This document shows positions 35,891-44,932 of a stretch of DNA of 64,000 nt, in pieces. Positions within the stretch are counted from its first letter, which is position 1. Every line of letters begins with the position of its first letter. The notes under the pieces are model-generated. The model had not been told where the DNA came from and did not search any database. It saw nothing but the letters and a program-made list of their open reading frames with translations. The DNA is taken from the NCBI GenBank assembly GCA_943787365.1, contig CALSMD010000006.1:447984-511983 (forward strand). The letters are read 5' to 3'. A program made the translations under genes and the position numbers. This DNA comes from an uncultured Flavobacteriaceae bacterium. GTDB taxonomy: Bacteria; Bacteroidota; Bacteroidia; Flavobacteriales; Flavobacteriaceae.

Positions 35891-36065
35891 CCAATATGTT
35901 TGATTGTTAAGGTTGTTGTTGTAAAAGATTGATTTTCATATATTTAATTCTTAATAATTGATCTTGTAGAACAATATTCTCTATCATAAATTATACACAT
36001 TTACGATGTGTTTATTTATAGAGCTATGTCCTCATAAAACCTTAACCAGACGTATATCGGAACCT
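35877..36065. repeat. 189-bp segment bounded by 13-bp perfect inverted repeats
   Basis: AGGTTCCGATATA is found at 35877-35889 and its exact reverse complement at 36053-36065. The interior is A+T rich and non-coding apart from the first bases of a degraded ORF at its right edge. The layout would suit a small non-autonomous mobile element, but no target duplication was confirmed. Confidence 0.5.
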
Positions 36066-36195
36066 TTCCAATACGGCAATCAAAAAAATATAAAATCTAA
36101 AACTTCGGTTAAACTCTTTTGAAGATTTAGACTTGGGATCAAAATCAGTGATAAACTTATAATTTTTTTTTGAGCTATCCAAAAAAGAGTCCCAT
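36042..36195 (-). pseudogene. Degenerate short ORF, about 50 residues
   Basis: The minus strand reads DSSKKNYKFITDFDPKSKSS, KEFNRSFRFYIFLIAVLERF and RYTSG before a stop at 36042, which looks protein-like. The only in-frame start is a TTG at 36182. An ATG at 36195 is out of frame by one base, and shortening the six-base A run at 36181-36186 (T run on the minus strand) to five would join MGLFL to the rest. I read this as a decayed gene or gene end; the family is unknown. Confidence 0.4.
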
Positions 36196-36241
36196 CATAT
36201 GGATTATTATTGTAATTTTAGTTTCTTAAATCAAACCTCAG

Positions 36242-39200
36242 TTGAACGGCTTTCATAACATAGAACAAAAATTAGAACAATTCATCAAGCGCTACTACCT
36301 AAGTGCTTTGTTGAAGGGCATGGTATTGTTTTTTGCGATCGGACTGCTTTATGCCTTGCTGCTATTGGCAATTGAGCATTTCTTTTGGCTGGGTACTTCG
36401 GGTCGTTTGTTGTTATTTTGGGGTGTTTTTGGTTTTGAAGCCATTCTTTTTTATGGGCTAATTTTTACTCCCTTAGCCAAATATTTTAAGATTCAAAACC
36501 GCATTGATTTCGAAACCGCTTCTAAAATTGTAGGCGCTCACTTTCCGGAGGTCAAAGACAAACTTTTAAACGTCCTTCAACTTAACCAGCAGTCAGAACA
36601 CAGCGAATTTCTTATAGCGAGCATTGAGCAAAAATCCAAAAACTTAAGCGTCATCTCATTTAAAAGTGCTGTCAACTTTTCTGAGAACATTAAATATTTA
36701 CGCTATGCCGCAATTCCGATTGTGATTCTTTTTCTTTGTATTGCATTTGGAAAACAAGTGATTTTTACCGACAGTCTAAAACGGGTTGTCAATTACAATA
36801 CAGCCTATACACCCCCCGCACCTTTTGAGTTTTTTGTGATAAACCCCAGTTTAGAAGCCATCGAGAACACCCCCTTTACCTTAGTTGCCAAAACACTTGG
36901 ATCGGTTGTTCCAGAATCCGTTCAGATTGAATATGACAAAGAAACATACATCTTAAAACAAACCGAGCTAGGCGTTTTTGAATATGAGTTTTCACAACCC
37001 AAAACCGCTATTGATTTTAAATTAGTTGCTGATGAGGTGGTTTCCAAACCCTACCGCCTAAATGTTTTACCTACTCCCGTTTTGTTGAGTTTTGATATGT
37101 ATTTAGACTACCCATCTTATACAGGCAAATCCGATCAAAAAATTGCAAACAATGGAAATGCGATGATCCCTGAGGGCACCAAGCTCAAATGGGAACTACG
37201 CACCAAATCCACCGATTCGGTTGCGTTTACCTACAAAAAAAAGCGCTCATTTTTTGAGAAGACCGATCAAAAGTTTCATTTTTCCAAACAGGTTTTTGAA
37301 TCGCTTAACTATACAATTCAAACAAGCAACACCAAGCTAAAAAATTACGAGAACCTCGCTTTTTCATTACAAACAATTAAAGATCAGTTGCCGGCTATAA
37401 AAGTCGAAATGAAGCAAGACTCAACGTATCAGACCTCGCTTTATTTTTATGGACAAATTTCAGACGACTATGGGATTCACAAGTTAAAATTGTTTTATTA
37501 TCCCTCGGCAGATGCCTCTCAAATAAAAGAGTTGACCTTAGCGTCCAATACATCTCCCTTTCAAGAGTTCACCCACGTCTTCCCATCAAACTTAGAGCTC
37601 CTAGAGGACACTGCTTACGCACTCTATTTTGAGGTTTCTGACAACGACCCATTTCACAAGAATAAGACGACTAGAAGCCGCATTTTTAATTACAACTCCA
37701 AAAGTGAAAATACCCTTCAGGAGCTTCAACTAGAAGAACAAAACCAACTCAGTACCGCTTTTCAAAAGGCATTGAATACCTTGTCCGTACAAGACAAAAA
37801 CTTAAATGAAATTTCTCAAACGCAAAAAGAAAAGGAGCAGCTTAATTTTAGCGATCAACAAAAATTAAAATCGTTTATAGAACGCCAACAGGCTCAAGAC
37901 AAACTGCTGAAAGACTTCAACAAAAAAATGAAGGAGAATCTCAATCAGTTTGAAAAATCAAAAGAGAAAGACCCTTTTAAAGAACAGCTCGAAAAGCGAT
38001 TGGAAGCACAACAAGAAGCCCTTGAAAAGGATGAAAAATTATTAGAGGAATTAAAAAAGATTACTGACAAGATCAATAAAGAGTCCTTAGCCGAAAAACT
38101 TGAGGAACTCGCAAAACAAAATAAAAATAAGCAGCGCAGTTTAGAGCAGTTGTTAGAGCTTACCAAACGTTATTATGTGACCCAAAAAGCGGATCAACTT
38201 CAAAACAATTTGGACGAACTCGCGAAAGAACAATTGCAGTTGGCGGAAGAACCAGAAGACAAAAACACACAAGAAAATCAAGACAAGATAAATGAAGATT
38301 TTAAAGAGCTCACCAAAGAATTAGACGATTTAAGAAAAGAGAATGAAGCCCTCTCAAAACCTCTTGAATTGCCAGACGACCCTGATTTGGAAAAATCCAT
38401 CAAAAAGGATCAAGAAAATGCGAGTAGTGACTTAGGCGAAAAAGAAGAATCTTCGGATACACAGGATCAAAAAGACAAACTCTCAAATGCTCAAAAAAGT
38501 CAAAAAAAGGCGGGTCAAAAAATGCAACAAATGGGCCAGCAAATGGCACAGCAAATGAGCAGTGGCGGCGGTCAACAAATGAGTGAAGATATTGATGTGC
38601 TACGCCAAATTTTAGACAACCTATTGCTTTTTTCATTCGATCAAGAGGCGCTAATGAAACGTTTTAGGGAATCCACAACAAACCCTGCTGGCCACGCCAA
38701 ACGTCTTGTAAAACAAAACAATTTGCGTGAACATTTCGAGCATGTTGAAGACAGTTTATTTGCACTGTCGTTACGCCAGCCGATGATCTCTGAGTCCATT
38801 AACAAAGAAATTACAGAGGTCTTTTTTAATATTGATAAAAGCATTGACCTCCTCTCAGAAAACAGTGTTCGAGAAGCGGTTGGCGCACAACAATTTGCCA
38901 TTACAGCCACCAACAAATTAGCGGATATGCTAAGCAATACTTTAGACAATATGGAGATGCAGATGCAAATGTCTACCGGACAAGGCGAGGGTGAAATGCA
39001 GTTGCCAGATATCATTATGAGTCAAGAAGCCTTAAGCAAGCAAATGGAGAAACAACTCGGAAAAGGTGAAAAATCTAAGGGAGAACAAGAGGGTTCTGAA
39101 AAGGGAGAAGGCGAGCCTAAGGAAGAAGTACAAGGGTCCAAAGAAGCGCAAGGAACGGAGGGAAAAGAAGGTAAAAACGGCACGCAAGGGCAAGAAGGAA

Positions 39201-39643
39201 ACCCGAGCGGACAAGGAGAGGGCTCTGAAGAGGACAACGGGGAATTGTTTGAGATTTTCAAAAAGCAGCAGGAGTTGCGGAATGCTTTACAAGATTTGAT
39301 TGATAAAAATGGCATTGGAGACAAGGGTCAAAAACTGTTGGATTCAATGGAAAAAATAGAGCAAAGTCTTATAAATCAAGGTCTTACAGAAAGTTCCTTG
39401 CAAAAAATGGAAGACCTTAAGCACCAACTTTTAAAGCTAGATAAGGCGGTTCAGCAGCAGGGAGAAGACACCAAGCGTGTTTCTAATACAAGTAAAGCGG
39501 ATCGTTTTCAGGCACCGACCCCAAGTGCGGAGACCATCAAACAATATTTTAATACCATTGAAATATTGAACCGACAAAGCTTACCTTTGCGTCAAGAATT
39601 TAAGCAAAAAGTTCAAGAATATTTTAAAATAAAAAATGATTAG
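36242..39643 (+). CDS. DUF4175 family large membrane protein
   Basis: The 1133-residue protein has two or three N-terminal membrane helices (LKGMVLFFAIGLLYALLLLA near 24-43, another near 50-80 and one near 155-170). A beta-rich extracytoplasmic part extends to about 490, followed by a very long coiled coil (about 490-800) of Lys, Glu and Gln. A low-complexity Gly/Glu/Lys segment lies at about 940-1000, before a helical C-terminus. This is the DUF4175 layout of Bacteroidota. Function is unknown; an envelope role is likely. The start is a TTG at 36242, chosen because an in-frame stop lies 15 bp upstream and the family begins at the IEQKLEQFI helix. Its last 8 bp overlap ybeY. Confidence 0.85.
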   Translation: MNGFHNIEQKLEQFIKRYYLSALLKGMVLFFAIGLLYALLLLAIEHFFWLGTSGRLLLFWGVFGFEAILFYGLIFTPLAKYFKIQNRIDFETASKIVGAHFPEVKDKLLNVLQLNQQSEHSEFLIASIEQKSKNLSVISFKSAVNFSENIKYLRYAAIPIVILFLCIAFGKQVIFTDSLKRVVNYNTAYTPPAPFEFFVINPSLEAIENTPFTLVAKTLGSVVPESVQIEYDKETYILKQTELGVFEYEFSQPKTAIDFKLVADEVVSKPYRLNVLPTPVLLSFDMYLDYPSYTGKSDQKIANNGNAMIPEGTKLKWELRTKSTDSVAFTYKKKRSFFEKTDQKFHFSKQVFESLNYTIQTSNTKLKNYENLAFSLQTIKDQLPAIKVEMKQDSTYQTSLYFYGQISDDYGIHKLKLFYYPSADASQIKELTLASNTSPFQEFTHVFPSNLELLEDTAYALYFEVSDNDPFHKNKTTRSRIFNYNSKSENTLQELQLEEQNQLSTAFQKALNTLSVQDKNLNEISQTQKEKEQLNFSDQQKLKSFIERQQAQDKLLKDFNKKMKENLNQFEKSKEKDPFKEQLEKRLEAQQEALEKDEKLLEELKKITDKINKESLAEKLEELAKQNKNKQRSLEQLLELTKRYYVTQKADQLQNNLDELAKEQLQLAEEPEDKNTQENQDKINEDFKELTKELDDLRKENEALSKPLELPDDPDLEKSIKKDQENASSDLGEKEESSDTQDQKDKLSNAQKSQKKAGQKMQQMGQQMAQQMSSGGGQQMSEDIDVLRQILDNLLLFSFDQEALMKRFRESTTNPAGHAKRLVKQNNLREHFEHVEDSLFALSLRQPMISESINKEITEVFFNIDKSIDLLSENSVREAVGAQQFAITATNKLADMLSNTLDNMEMQMQMSTGQGEGEMQLPDIIMSQEALSKQMEKQLGKGEKSKGEQEGSEKGEGEPKEEVQGSKEAQGTEGKEGKNGTQGQEGNPSGQGEGSEEDNGELFEIFKKQQELRNALQDLIDKNGIGDKGQKLLDSMEKIEQSLINQGLTESSLQKMEDLKHQLLKLDKAVQQQGEDTKRVSNTSKADRFQAPTPSAETIKQYFNTIEILNRQSLPLRQEFKQKVQEYFKIKND

Positions 39644-40049
39644 TTTTCACTCAGAAGTTTCTTTTGAAATTCCTAACGCAGACGTTACAGCGTCGTGGCT
39701 TGCTGCCATTATAACTCAAGAGCAGTATAATGAAGGCGAGGTGTCTATTGTGTTTTGTGACGATGTATTTTTGCACAAACTCAACGTGGAGTTTTTGAAT
39801 CATGACACCCTAACGGACGTAATTAGTTTTGACTATTCTGTGGGAAAAGAAATCCATGGAGAAATTTTTATATCTATTGAACGTGTACGGGAAAATGCCA
39901 AAGAATTTGGTCAAAGTTTCGATACCGAGTTATCAAGGGTGATGGCACATGGTATTTTGCATTACTGTGGTTATAAAGACAAGACTCCATCGGAAGCAAC
40001 CACCATGCGCTCTAAAGAAGAGTTCTATCTTCAACAACGTCCCAATTAA
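39636..40049 (+). CDS. ybeY: Endoribonuclease YbeY (rRNA maturation)
   Basis: YbeY is a metal-dependent RNase needed for 16S rRNA 3'-end processing and ribosome quality control. The 137-residue protein carries NHDTLTDVISFDYS and the metal motif HGILHYCGYKDKT (about residues 108-120). The classical motif ends in Gly-Tyr-Asp-His; here the third ligand position reads Lys-Asp-Lys, so only two of the three motif histidines are seen. I believe this is usual in Bacteroidota. It overlaps the end of the DUF4175 gene and lies just upstream of mnmG. Confidence 0.9.
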   Translation: MISFHSEVSFEIPNADVTASWLAAIITQEQYNEGEVSIVFCDDVFLHKLNVEFLNHDTLTDVISFDYSVGKEIHGEIFISIERVRENAKEFGQSFDTELSRVMAHGILHYCGYKDKTPSEATTMRSKEEFYLQQRPN

Positions 40050-40086
40050 TTTTCTAAAGCCTTATATTTGCAATTGCAAAACGATT

Positions 40087-40102
40087 TGTTCCACGTGGAA
40101 CA
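40087..40102. promoter_or_regulatory. parS-like ParB binding site, left of mnmG
   Basis: TGTTCCACGTGGAACA is a perfect 16-bp palindrome and fits the parS consensus TGTTnCACGTGnAACA. It lies 16 bp before the mnmG start. A second copy lies just after mnmG. ParB loading at such sites organises the origin region for segregation. Confidence 0.85.
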
Positions 40103-40117
40103 TAATACATGTAATCA

Positions 40118-41989
40118 ATGTTTGATAAAATTTACGACGTAATTGTAGTTGGTGGAGGTCACGCAGGAAGTGAGGCAGCTGCAGCTGCAGCCAATATGGG
40201 CAGTCAAACCCTGTTGGTTACAATGAACCTTCAAAACATAGCTCAAATGTCATGCAACCCCGCAATGGGCGGTATTGCCAAAGGACAAATTGTTCGTGAA
40301 ATTGATGCCCTTGGGGGGTATAGTGGAATTGTTAGCGATACCTCAGCCATCCAGTTTAAAATGCTGAACAAATCTAAAGGTCCAGCAATGTGGAGTCCTC
40401 GCGTTCAGAGTGATCGCATGCGTTTTGCTGAAGACTGGAGATTGTTGTTAGAGCAAACCAAAAACTTAGATTTTTATCAGGAAATGGTTACAGGACTTGT
40501 CGTTGAAGGCGATGAGATCAAAGGCGTAAAAACCTCTTTAGGGTTAGAGATCCGAGCAAAAACGGTTGTTTTAACCAACGGAACATTTCTAAACGGATTA
40601 ATTCATATTGGAGATAAAAACTTCGGAGGCGGACGTGCTGGAGAAAAAGCTGCGACTGGGATTACAGAGCAACTCATTGATTTAGGTTTTGAGTCTGGTA
40701 GAATGAAAACAGGAACCCCGCCAAGAGTGGATGGTCGCTCTTTGGATTTTTCTAAAATGATTGAACAGCCTGGTGATGCCGTTCCTGAAAAGTTTTCATA
40801 TTCAGACATTACCAAACCGCTTAGCAATCAGCGTTCTTGTCATATGTCTTATACAAGCTTAGAAGTTCATGATTTATTAAGAGAAGGGTTCGATCGTTCT
40901 CCTATGTTCAATGGTCGTATTCAAAGCCTAGGACCACGCTATTGTCCTTCTATTGAAGATAAAATAAACCGCTTTGCAGACAAAGACCGTCACCAGATTT
41001 TTGTGGAACCAGAAGGATGGAATACAGTCGAATACTACATCAATGGGTTTTCTACATCGCTTCCAGAAGATGTTCAATTTAAAGCGTTAAGTGCCGTTAA
41101 AGGCTTTGAAAACGTTAAGTTTTTTAGACCTGGATATGCCATTGAATACGACTACTTCCCTCCTACTCAATTGACACACTCCTTAGAAACCAAGTTGGTT
41201 AAAGGGCTTTATTTTGCAGGACAAATTAATGGTACCACAGGGTATGAGGAAGCAGCATCCCAAGGGTTGATGGCTGGAATTAATGCCAGTTTAAAAGTCC
41301 AAGAAAAAGAGCCTTTTATACTGAAACGAAATGAAGCTTATATCGGAGTTTTAATAGATGATTTGATTACTAAAGGCACGGAGGAGCCATATCGAATGTT
41401 TACTTCACGGGCCGAATACCGCACACTTTTACGACAAGACAATGCAGACATCAGACTGACTCCAAAAGGCTATGAACTTGGTATTGCAAGTGAAAAGCGC
41501 TTGAAACGTATGGAAGAAAAACTGTCAAAAGCTGAAGCGTTTGTGGGGTTTTTTAGAACTCAAAGCGTCAAACCAGAAGAAGCAAATCCGGTTTTAGAAA
41601 GTAAGGATTCGCAACCGATTCGTCAGTCTGACAAAATGTTTAAAATATTTTCAAGACCCAATATTGACATTGCCGATGTTCGAAAATTTGAAGCTGTTGA
41701 GGCGTATATCCAATCCAATGATTTGGACAATGAAGTGATAGAACAAGCTGAAATTCAAGTGAAGTATTCTGGATATATAGCGAAAGAAAAAAACAATGCA
41801 GACAAACTCACAAGGCTTGAGTATGTGAAAATTCCTAGTGGATTTGATTATTCTCAAATCAAATCCATGAGTTCAGAAGCGCGCGAAAAACTTAAAAAAG
41901 TACAACCCACCACAGTTGCACATGCTTCTCGTATTAGCGGGGTTTCTCCGAATGATATTTCAGTGTTGCTGGTTTATATGGGGCGTTAA
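40118..41989 (+). CDS. mnmG: tRNA uridine-5-carboxymethylaminomethyl modification enzyme MnmG
   Basis: MnmG (GidA) is the FAD-dependent partner of MnmE in forming 5-carboxymethylaminomethyl-uridine at the wobble base of several tRNAs. The 623-residue protein is complete. It has the FAD loop VVGGGHAGSEAAAAAA (about residues 10-25), MSCNPAMGGIAKGQ with the conserved active-site cysteine, GTFLNGLIHIG and TGTPPRVDGRS. A helical C-terminal domain ends SGVSPNDISVLLVYMGR. It is flanked on both sides by parS-like palindromes. In many bacteria this gene lies beside the replication origin. Confidence 0.97.
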   Translation: MFDKIYDVIVVGGGHAGSEAAAAAANMGSQTLLVTMNLQNIAQMSCNPAMGGIAKGQIVREIDALGGYSGIVSDTSAIQFKMLNKSKGPAMWSPRVQSDRMRFAEDWRLLLEQTKNLDFYQEMVTGLVVEGDEIKGVKTSLGLEIRAKTVVLTNGTFLNGLIHIGDKNFGGGRAGEKAATGITEQLIDLGFESGRMKTGTPPRVDGRSLDFSKMIEQPGDAVPEKFSYSDITKPLSNQRSCHMSYTSLEVHDLLREGFDRSPMFNGRIQSLGPRYCPSIEDKINRFADKDRHQIFVEPEGWNTVEYYINGFSTSLPEDVQFKALSAVKGFENVKFFRPGYAIEYDYFPPTQLTHSLETKLVKGLYFAGQINGTTGYEEAASQGLMAGINASLKVQEKEPFILKRNEAYIGVLIDDLITKGTEEPYRMFTSRAEYRTLLRQDNADIRLTPKGYELGIASEKRLKRMEEKLSKAEAFVGFFRTQSVKPEEANPVLESKDSQPIRQSDKMFKIFSRPNIDIADVRKFEAVEAYIQSNDLDNEVIEQAEIQVKYSGYIAKEKNNADKLTRLEYVKIPSGFDYSQIKSMSSEAREKLKKVQPTTVAHASRISGVSPNDISVLLVYMGR

Positions 41990-41999
41990 TTAACTTAAT

Positions 42000-42015
42000 T
42001 GTTCCACGTGGAACG
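42000..42015. promoter_or_regulatory. parS-like ParB binding site, right of mnmG
   Basis: The 14-bp palindrome GTTCCACGTGGAAC (42001-42014) equals the core of the left copy; the outermost pair is T-G instead of T-A. It lies in the 32-bp gap between mnmG and the methyltransferase gene, 1.9 kb from the first site. Confidence 0.8.
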
Positions 42016-42021
42016 TGACCT

Positions 42022-42876
42022 ATGAAAGCAGATAAGCAATATCTTAAACTTAAAGATTATTCAGTAAGCGGAGAGCCTTTTGAACTCCTTTATGATGCAT
42101 CTAGAGAACTGCTTTATACCCACCCCAAGCCACCACAATCCAAACTTTCAAACTACTACCCAAACACAAATTATATTTCCCATACCAATCAACGAAATTC
42201 TCTTTTTGATCTTTTATACCACGCCGTTAGATATGTTTCTGTGCGTAGAAAGTTGCGACTTTTAAAACCTCATCAACCCAAACAAGGAAGTCTATTAGAC
42301 ATCGGAGCTGGCACAGGATTTTTTTTAAGAGCGGCTAAAAAAAGAGGATGGTCCGTTATGGGTATTGAGCCCAATTTGTCTGCACGAACCCTTGCAAATT
42401 CAAAAATCCCCAACACTGTTTTTGACGTCGACACATTGCAAACACTGCCCGAAAAATCGTTTGATGTAATTACACTTTGGCACGTACTGGAACACTTGCC
42501 AAATTTAGAAGAGGACGTCAAAACAATTCACAAACTTTTGAAACCGAATGGCCGCATTGTGGTAGCCGTGCCAAATTTTAAAAGCTTTGATGCCGATTAT
42601 TTTAAGAGCTTTTGGGCGGCATATGACGTTCCAAGACACTTATGGCATTTTTCACAGAATTCGATTTCAAAGGTTTTTTCAAAGGTTCAAATAGAAACAG
42701 AATCTACACTTCCATTAGTCATGGATGCTTATTACGTTAGCTTGCTTTCTAATAAACTAAAAACAGGGTCTTATCGAATTTTAAATAGTTTGTGGATCGG
42801 ATTCCTTTCAAATTTAAAGGCTTTAAAGTCTGGTGAGTATTCGTCACTTATTTATGTCCTTAAAAACAAGAATTAG
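42022..42876 (+). CDS. Class I SAM-dependent methyltransferase
   Basis: The 284-residue protein has the SAM-binding loop LLDIGAGTGFFLRAA (about residues 91-105), an acidic SAM-ribose residue in GIEPN, and the post-II motif VITLWHVLEHLPNLEEDV. This is the Methyltransf_23 / UbiE-like type often used on lipids, polysaccharides or small molecules. The N-terminal ~85 residues are an extra polar region. The substrate is unknown. It begins 7 bp after the right parS-like site and is not clearly in an operon with mnmG. Confidence 0.83.
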   Translation: MKADKQYLKLKDYSVSGEPFELLYDASRELLYTHPKPPQSKLSNYYPNTNYISHTNQRNSLFDLLYHAVRYVSVRRKLRLLKPHQPKQGSLLDIGAGTGFFLRAAKKRGWSVMGIEPNLSARTLANSKIPNTVFDVDTLQTLPEKSFDVITLWHVLEHLPNLEEDVKTIHKLLKPNGRIVVAVPNFKSFDADYFKSFWAAYDVPRHLWHFSQNSISKVFSKVQIETESTLPLVMDAYYVSLLSNKLKTGSYRILNSLWIGFLSNLKALKSGEYSSLIYVLKNKN

Positions 42877-43070
42877 CGTTTTAAGACCTTTTCTGGGGAT
42901 TTTCTCGCTAAACCCCTAACATTGCCCTCTGCTTTTGTTTTCTGTGATTTAACCCCTGTCTACACAATTCAAAATCAATAGTTTTTTGCAATTGCATCAA
43001 AACAGGTTGATAGTTTTTCTTTATAATACAACTCCACCATTTATTTTCATAATTTTGCAATTAGTTTTTT

Positions 43071-43079
43071 TACTTTTGC
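43071..43079 (+). promoter_or_regulatory. Possible promoter of the OmpH-like gene (-7 box)
   Basis: TACTTTTGC is a perfect TAnnTTTGC -7 element located 23 bp before the ATG at 43103. A TTTTG lies upstream at 43053-43057, but the 13-bp spacing is too short, so the -33 element is uncertain. Confidence 0.45.
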
Positions 43080-43102
43080 ATCCACTAACAAATTAAATCA
43101 TC

Positions 43103-43618
43103 ATGAAAAAATTAGCGATTGTATTTTTAACAATTATAAGTCTTACAGCCTGTCAACAACAAAAAATAGGTTTTGTGGACAACAGCGTACTTATTAACGA
43201 GTATCAAGAACGCAAAGATGTTGAAGCGCGCTTAAATACAAAAATTGAAGCTTTCAAAACACGCACAGACAGTTTACGGTCTGCTTTTGAATTGGAAATT
43301 AAAGAGGCGGAATTGAAAGCAAGAACGATGTCGCAATCTGCAATCCAGACACTTTCTCAAGAGCTTCAACAAAAAGAACAAGTATTATCTCAACGCGTTC
43401 AGTTTGAACAACAGCAAATTGCTCAAGAAAGTCAAACCCTAAATGATTCTATTATTAATAGAGTGAAAGCGTTTGTTCAAGACTACGGGAAATCAAATAA
43501 CTATAATTTTATCTTAGGGAGTAATGAAGCGGGAAGTGTTTTGTATGGCGAAGAGGCATCGGACTTAACCCAGGAAATCTTAAAGGCCCTAAACGAAAAT
43601 TACGGTCTTGAAAACTAG
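43103..43618 (+). CDS. OmpH/Skp-like lipoprotein chaperone
   Basis: The 171-residue protein has a lipoprotein signal (AIVFLTIISLTAC, cysteine near residue 17). The OmpH start KIGFVDNSVLINEYQERKDV follows, then a long coiled coil rich in Glu and Gln (about 45-120) and a small C-terminal beta part (NFILGSNEAGSVLYG). This is the Skp/OmpH form, a periplasmic holdase for outer membrane proteins. The lipid anchor is an unusual addition seen in some Bacteroidota. The gene converges on holB with a 4-bp overlap. Confidence 0.85.
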   Translation: MKKLAIVFLTIISLTACQQQKIGFVDNSVLINEYQERKDVEARLNTKIEAFKTRTDSLRSAFELEIKEAELKARTMSQSAIQTLSQELQQKEQVLSQRVQFEQQQIAQESQTLNDSIINRVKAFVQDYGKSNNYNFILGSNEAGSVLYGEEASDLTQEILKALNENYGLEN

Positions 43619-44742
43619 ACTTTTTTAAGGTGTAGGAGTCGGGTTAGTTTAATGGATAAATCTGTTAATACGACCTTTGGATTTGCATTGCGTTCAATGT
43701 GGTAGCTTGCCAGTTCGATTTCTTTTGAAATTTCAGCAATGTTAGTAGCGTCTATAAAAGGTGCAAAGTTTTCAAGTTTAAAAGAAGGGTCGCTTAGCTT
43801 CATGAAAACCAAATCATTAGCGCCATAATTATAAAGCAACGCTTGTCTAAAAAACCGCAAACTATAGTCTAAAAATTGCTTTTGAATTTCGCGTCCTGCT
43901 TTGGAAATCTCAGCACTCCACTCCATCAGACTATTTATTGACTGCTTGTTGCTTTTTGCTTGAAAAGCCGTTCGAACCCAGGCTATAAACCAGGCTTCAA
44001 ACTGAAGATCTTCAGGTTCCTGACTTAATAAATCCAGCGCTCTACTGTAGCTTCCCTCCGATTGGTGGGCGATGCTTTGAGCTAAACCCTCTTCTGTATG
44101 AAGCGAGTTAATCAATGCGTTTTTTATCGTTTCTTCCGAAAGAGGATTCAGCTGCACGATTTGACACCGCGACCGAATGGTATTAATAAGTTGCTCCTCG
44201 TCTTCTGTGACAAGGATAATTACTGTTTTATCCGCAGGTTCTTCAATTAGTTTCAGTAGTTTATTGGCGCACATGGAATTCATCTTTTCAGCCATCCATA
44301 CAATCAGTACTTTGTAGCCACCGTTAAATGCTTTGAGAGACATTTTAGAAACGATATCATTTGCTTCCTCAACACCAATATTTCCTTGTTTATTACCGAC
44401 ACCAACCAAATCATACCAATCATTAATGGACCCATACGGATTCGTTTCTATAAAGGAACGCCATTCGGTAAGGTAGTTAGACGAGATCGGTTTTGATTTA
44501 ACTTTATCGCTTGTTGTGACAGGATATACAAAGTGGATGTTTGGGTGTGTGAGAGGGTTCATCGTACCAACCCCTTCATCTTGTTGCTTCATCAAATAAT
44601 CCGCATAGGCAATCGCCATAGGGAGCGCACCTACCCCGCGTTTTCCAACATAAAGTTGTGCATGTGGAATACGCCCAGAGTTTATATTCTGTCTTAAGTG
44701 TGTTTTTAAAAAATCCTGCCCTATAATATCCTCAAAAGTCAT
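43615..44742 (-). CDS. holB: DNA polymerase III delta-prime subunit
   Basis: HolB is the delta-prime subunit of the clamp loader. The 375-residue protein starts MTFEDIIGQDFLKTHLRQNI and has the AAA+ fold. The P-loop position reads GKRGVGALPMAIAY: the lysine-threonine of a functional Walker A is absent, as is typical for delta-prime. The sensor/arginine-finger segment NTIRSRCQIVQL is present. An ATG at 44778 would add 12 hydrophobic residues and is not supported. It converges on the OmpH-like gene. Confidence 0.9.
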   Translation of the reverse strand: MTFEDIIGQDFLKTHLRQNINSGRIPHAQLYVGKRGVGALPMAIAYADYLMKQQDEGVGTMNPLTHPNIHFVYPVTTSDKVKSKPISSNYLTEWRSFIETNPYGSINDWYDLVGVGNKQGNIGVEEANDIVSKMSLKAFNGGYKVLIVWMAEKMNSMCANKLLKLIEEPADKTVIILVTEDEEQLINTIRSRCQIVQLNPLSEETIKNALINSLHTEEGLAQSIAHQSEGSYSRALDLLSQEPEDLQFEAWFIAWVRTAFQAKSNKQSINSLMEWSAEISKAGREIQKQFLDYSLRFFRQALLYNYGANDLVFMKLSDPSFKLENFAPFIDATNIAEISKEIELASYHIERNANPKVVLTDLSIKLTRLLHLKKV

Positions 44743-44932
44743 AAAACAAAGATAGCAGATTAAATTGAATCTGCTCACGAAATCTAGTTCTTACCAGCGC
44801 TCAAAAATAACAAATCTTAGAGCTGCAATTTTTTTGTGGGATTCACCTAACTTTCTTGAACGGTTTTTTCCTAGGCTAAAAGAATTACTTACCTTTGATT
44901 TTTTATAAATTAACTCACACCATCTCGAAGAA

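Larger units (their letters stand above)
35839..36241. other. 403-bp region with palindromes and a degraded ORF
   Basis: No intact gene is present. It contains the GTTGTACAAC palindrome, a 12-bp-arm hairpin (35865-35890), a 13-bp inverted repeat AGGTTCCGATATA that bounds 35877-36065, and a degenerate minus-strand ORF (36042-36195). The stretch 35893-36041 is A+T rich with nothing else I can recognise. The promoter of the DUF4175 gene should lie at its right end, but no convincing pair of boxes was found. Confidence 0.7.

Noticed and set aside
38400-39324. Several open frames on the minus strand and other frames across the DUF4175 gene
   Set aside because: They mirror the Lys/Glu/Gln-rich coiled coil and low-complexity region, have Ser/Phe/Pro-rich composition and no start context; they are shadows.
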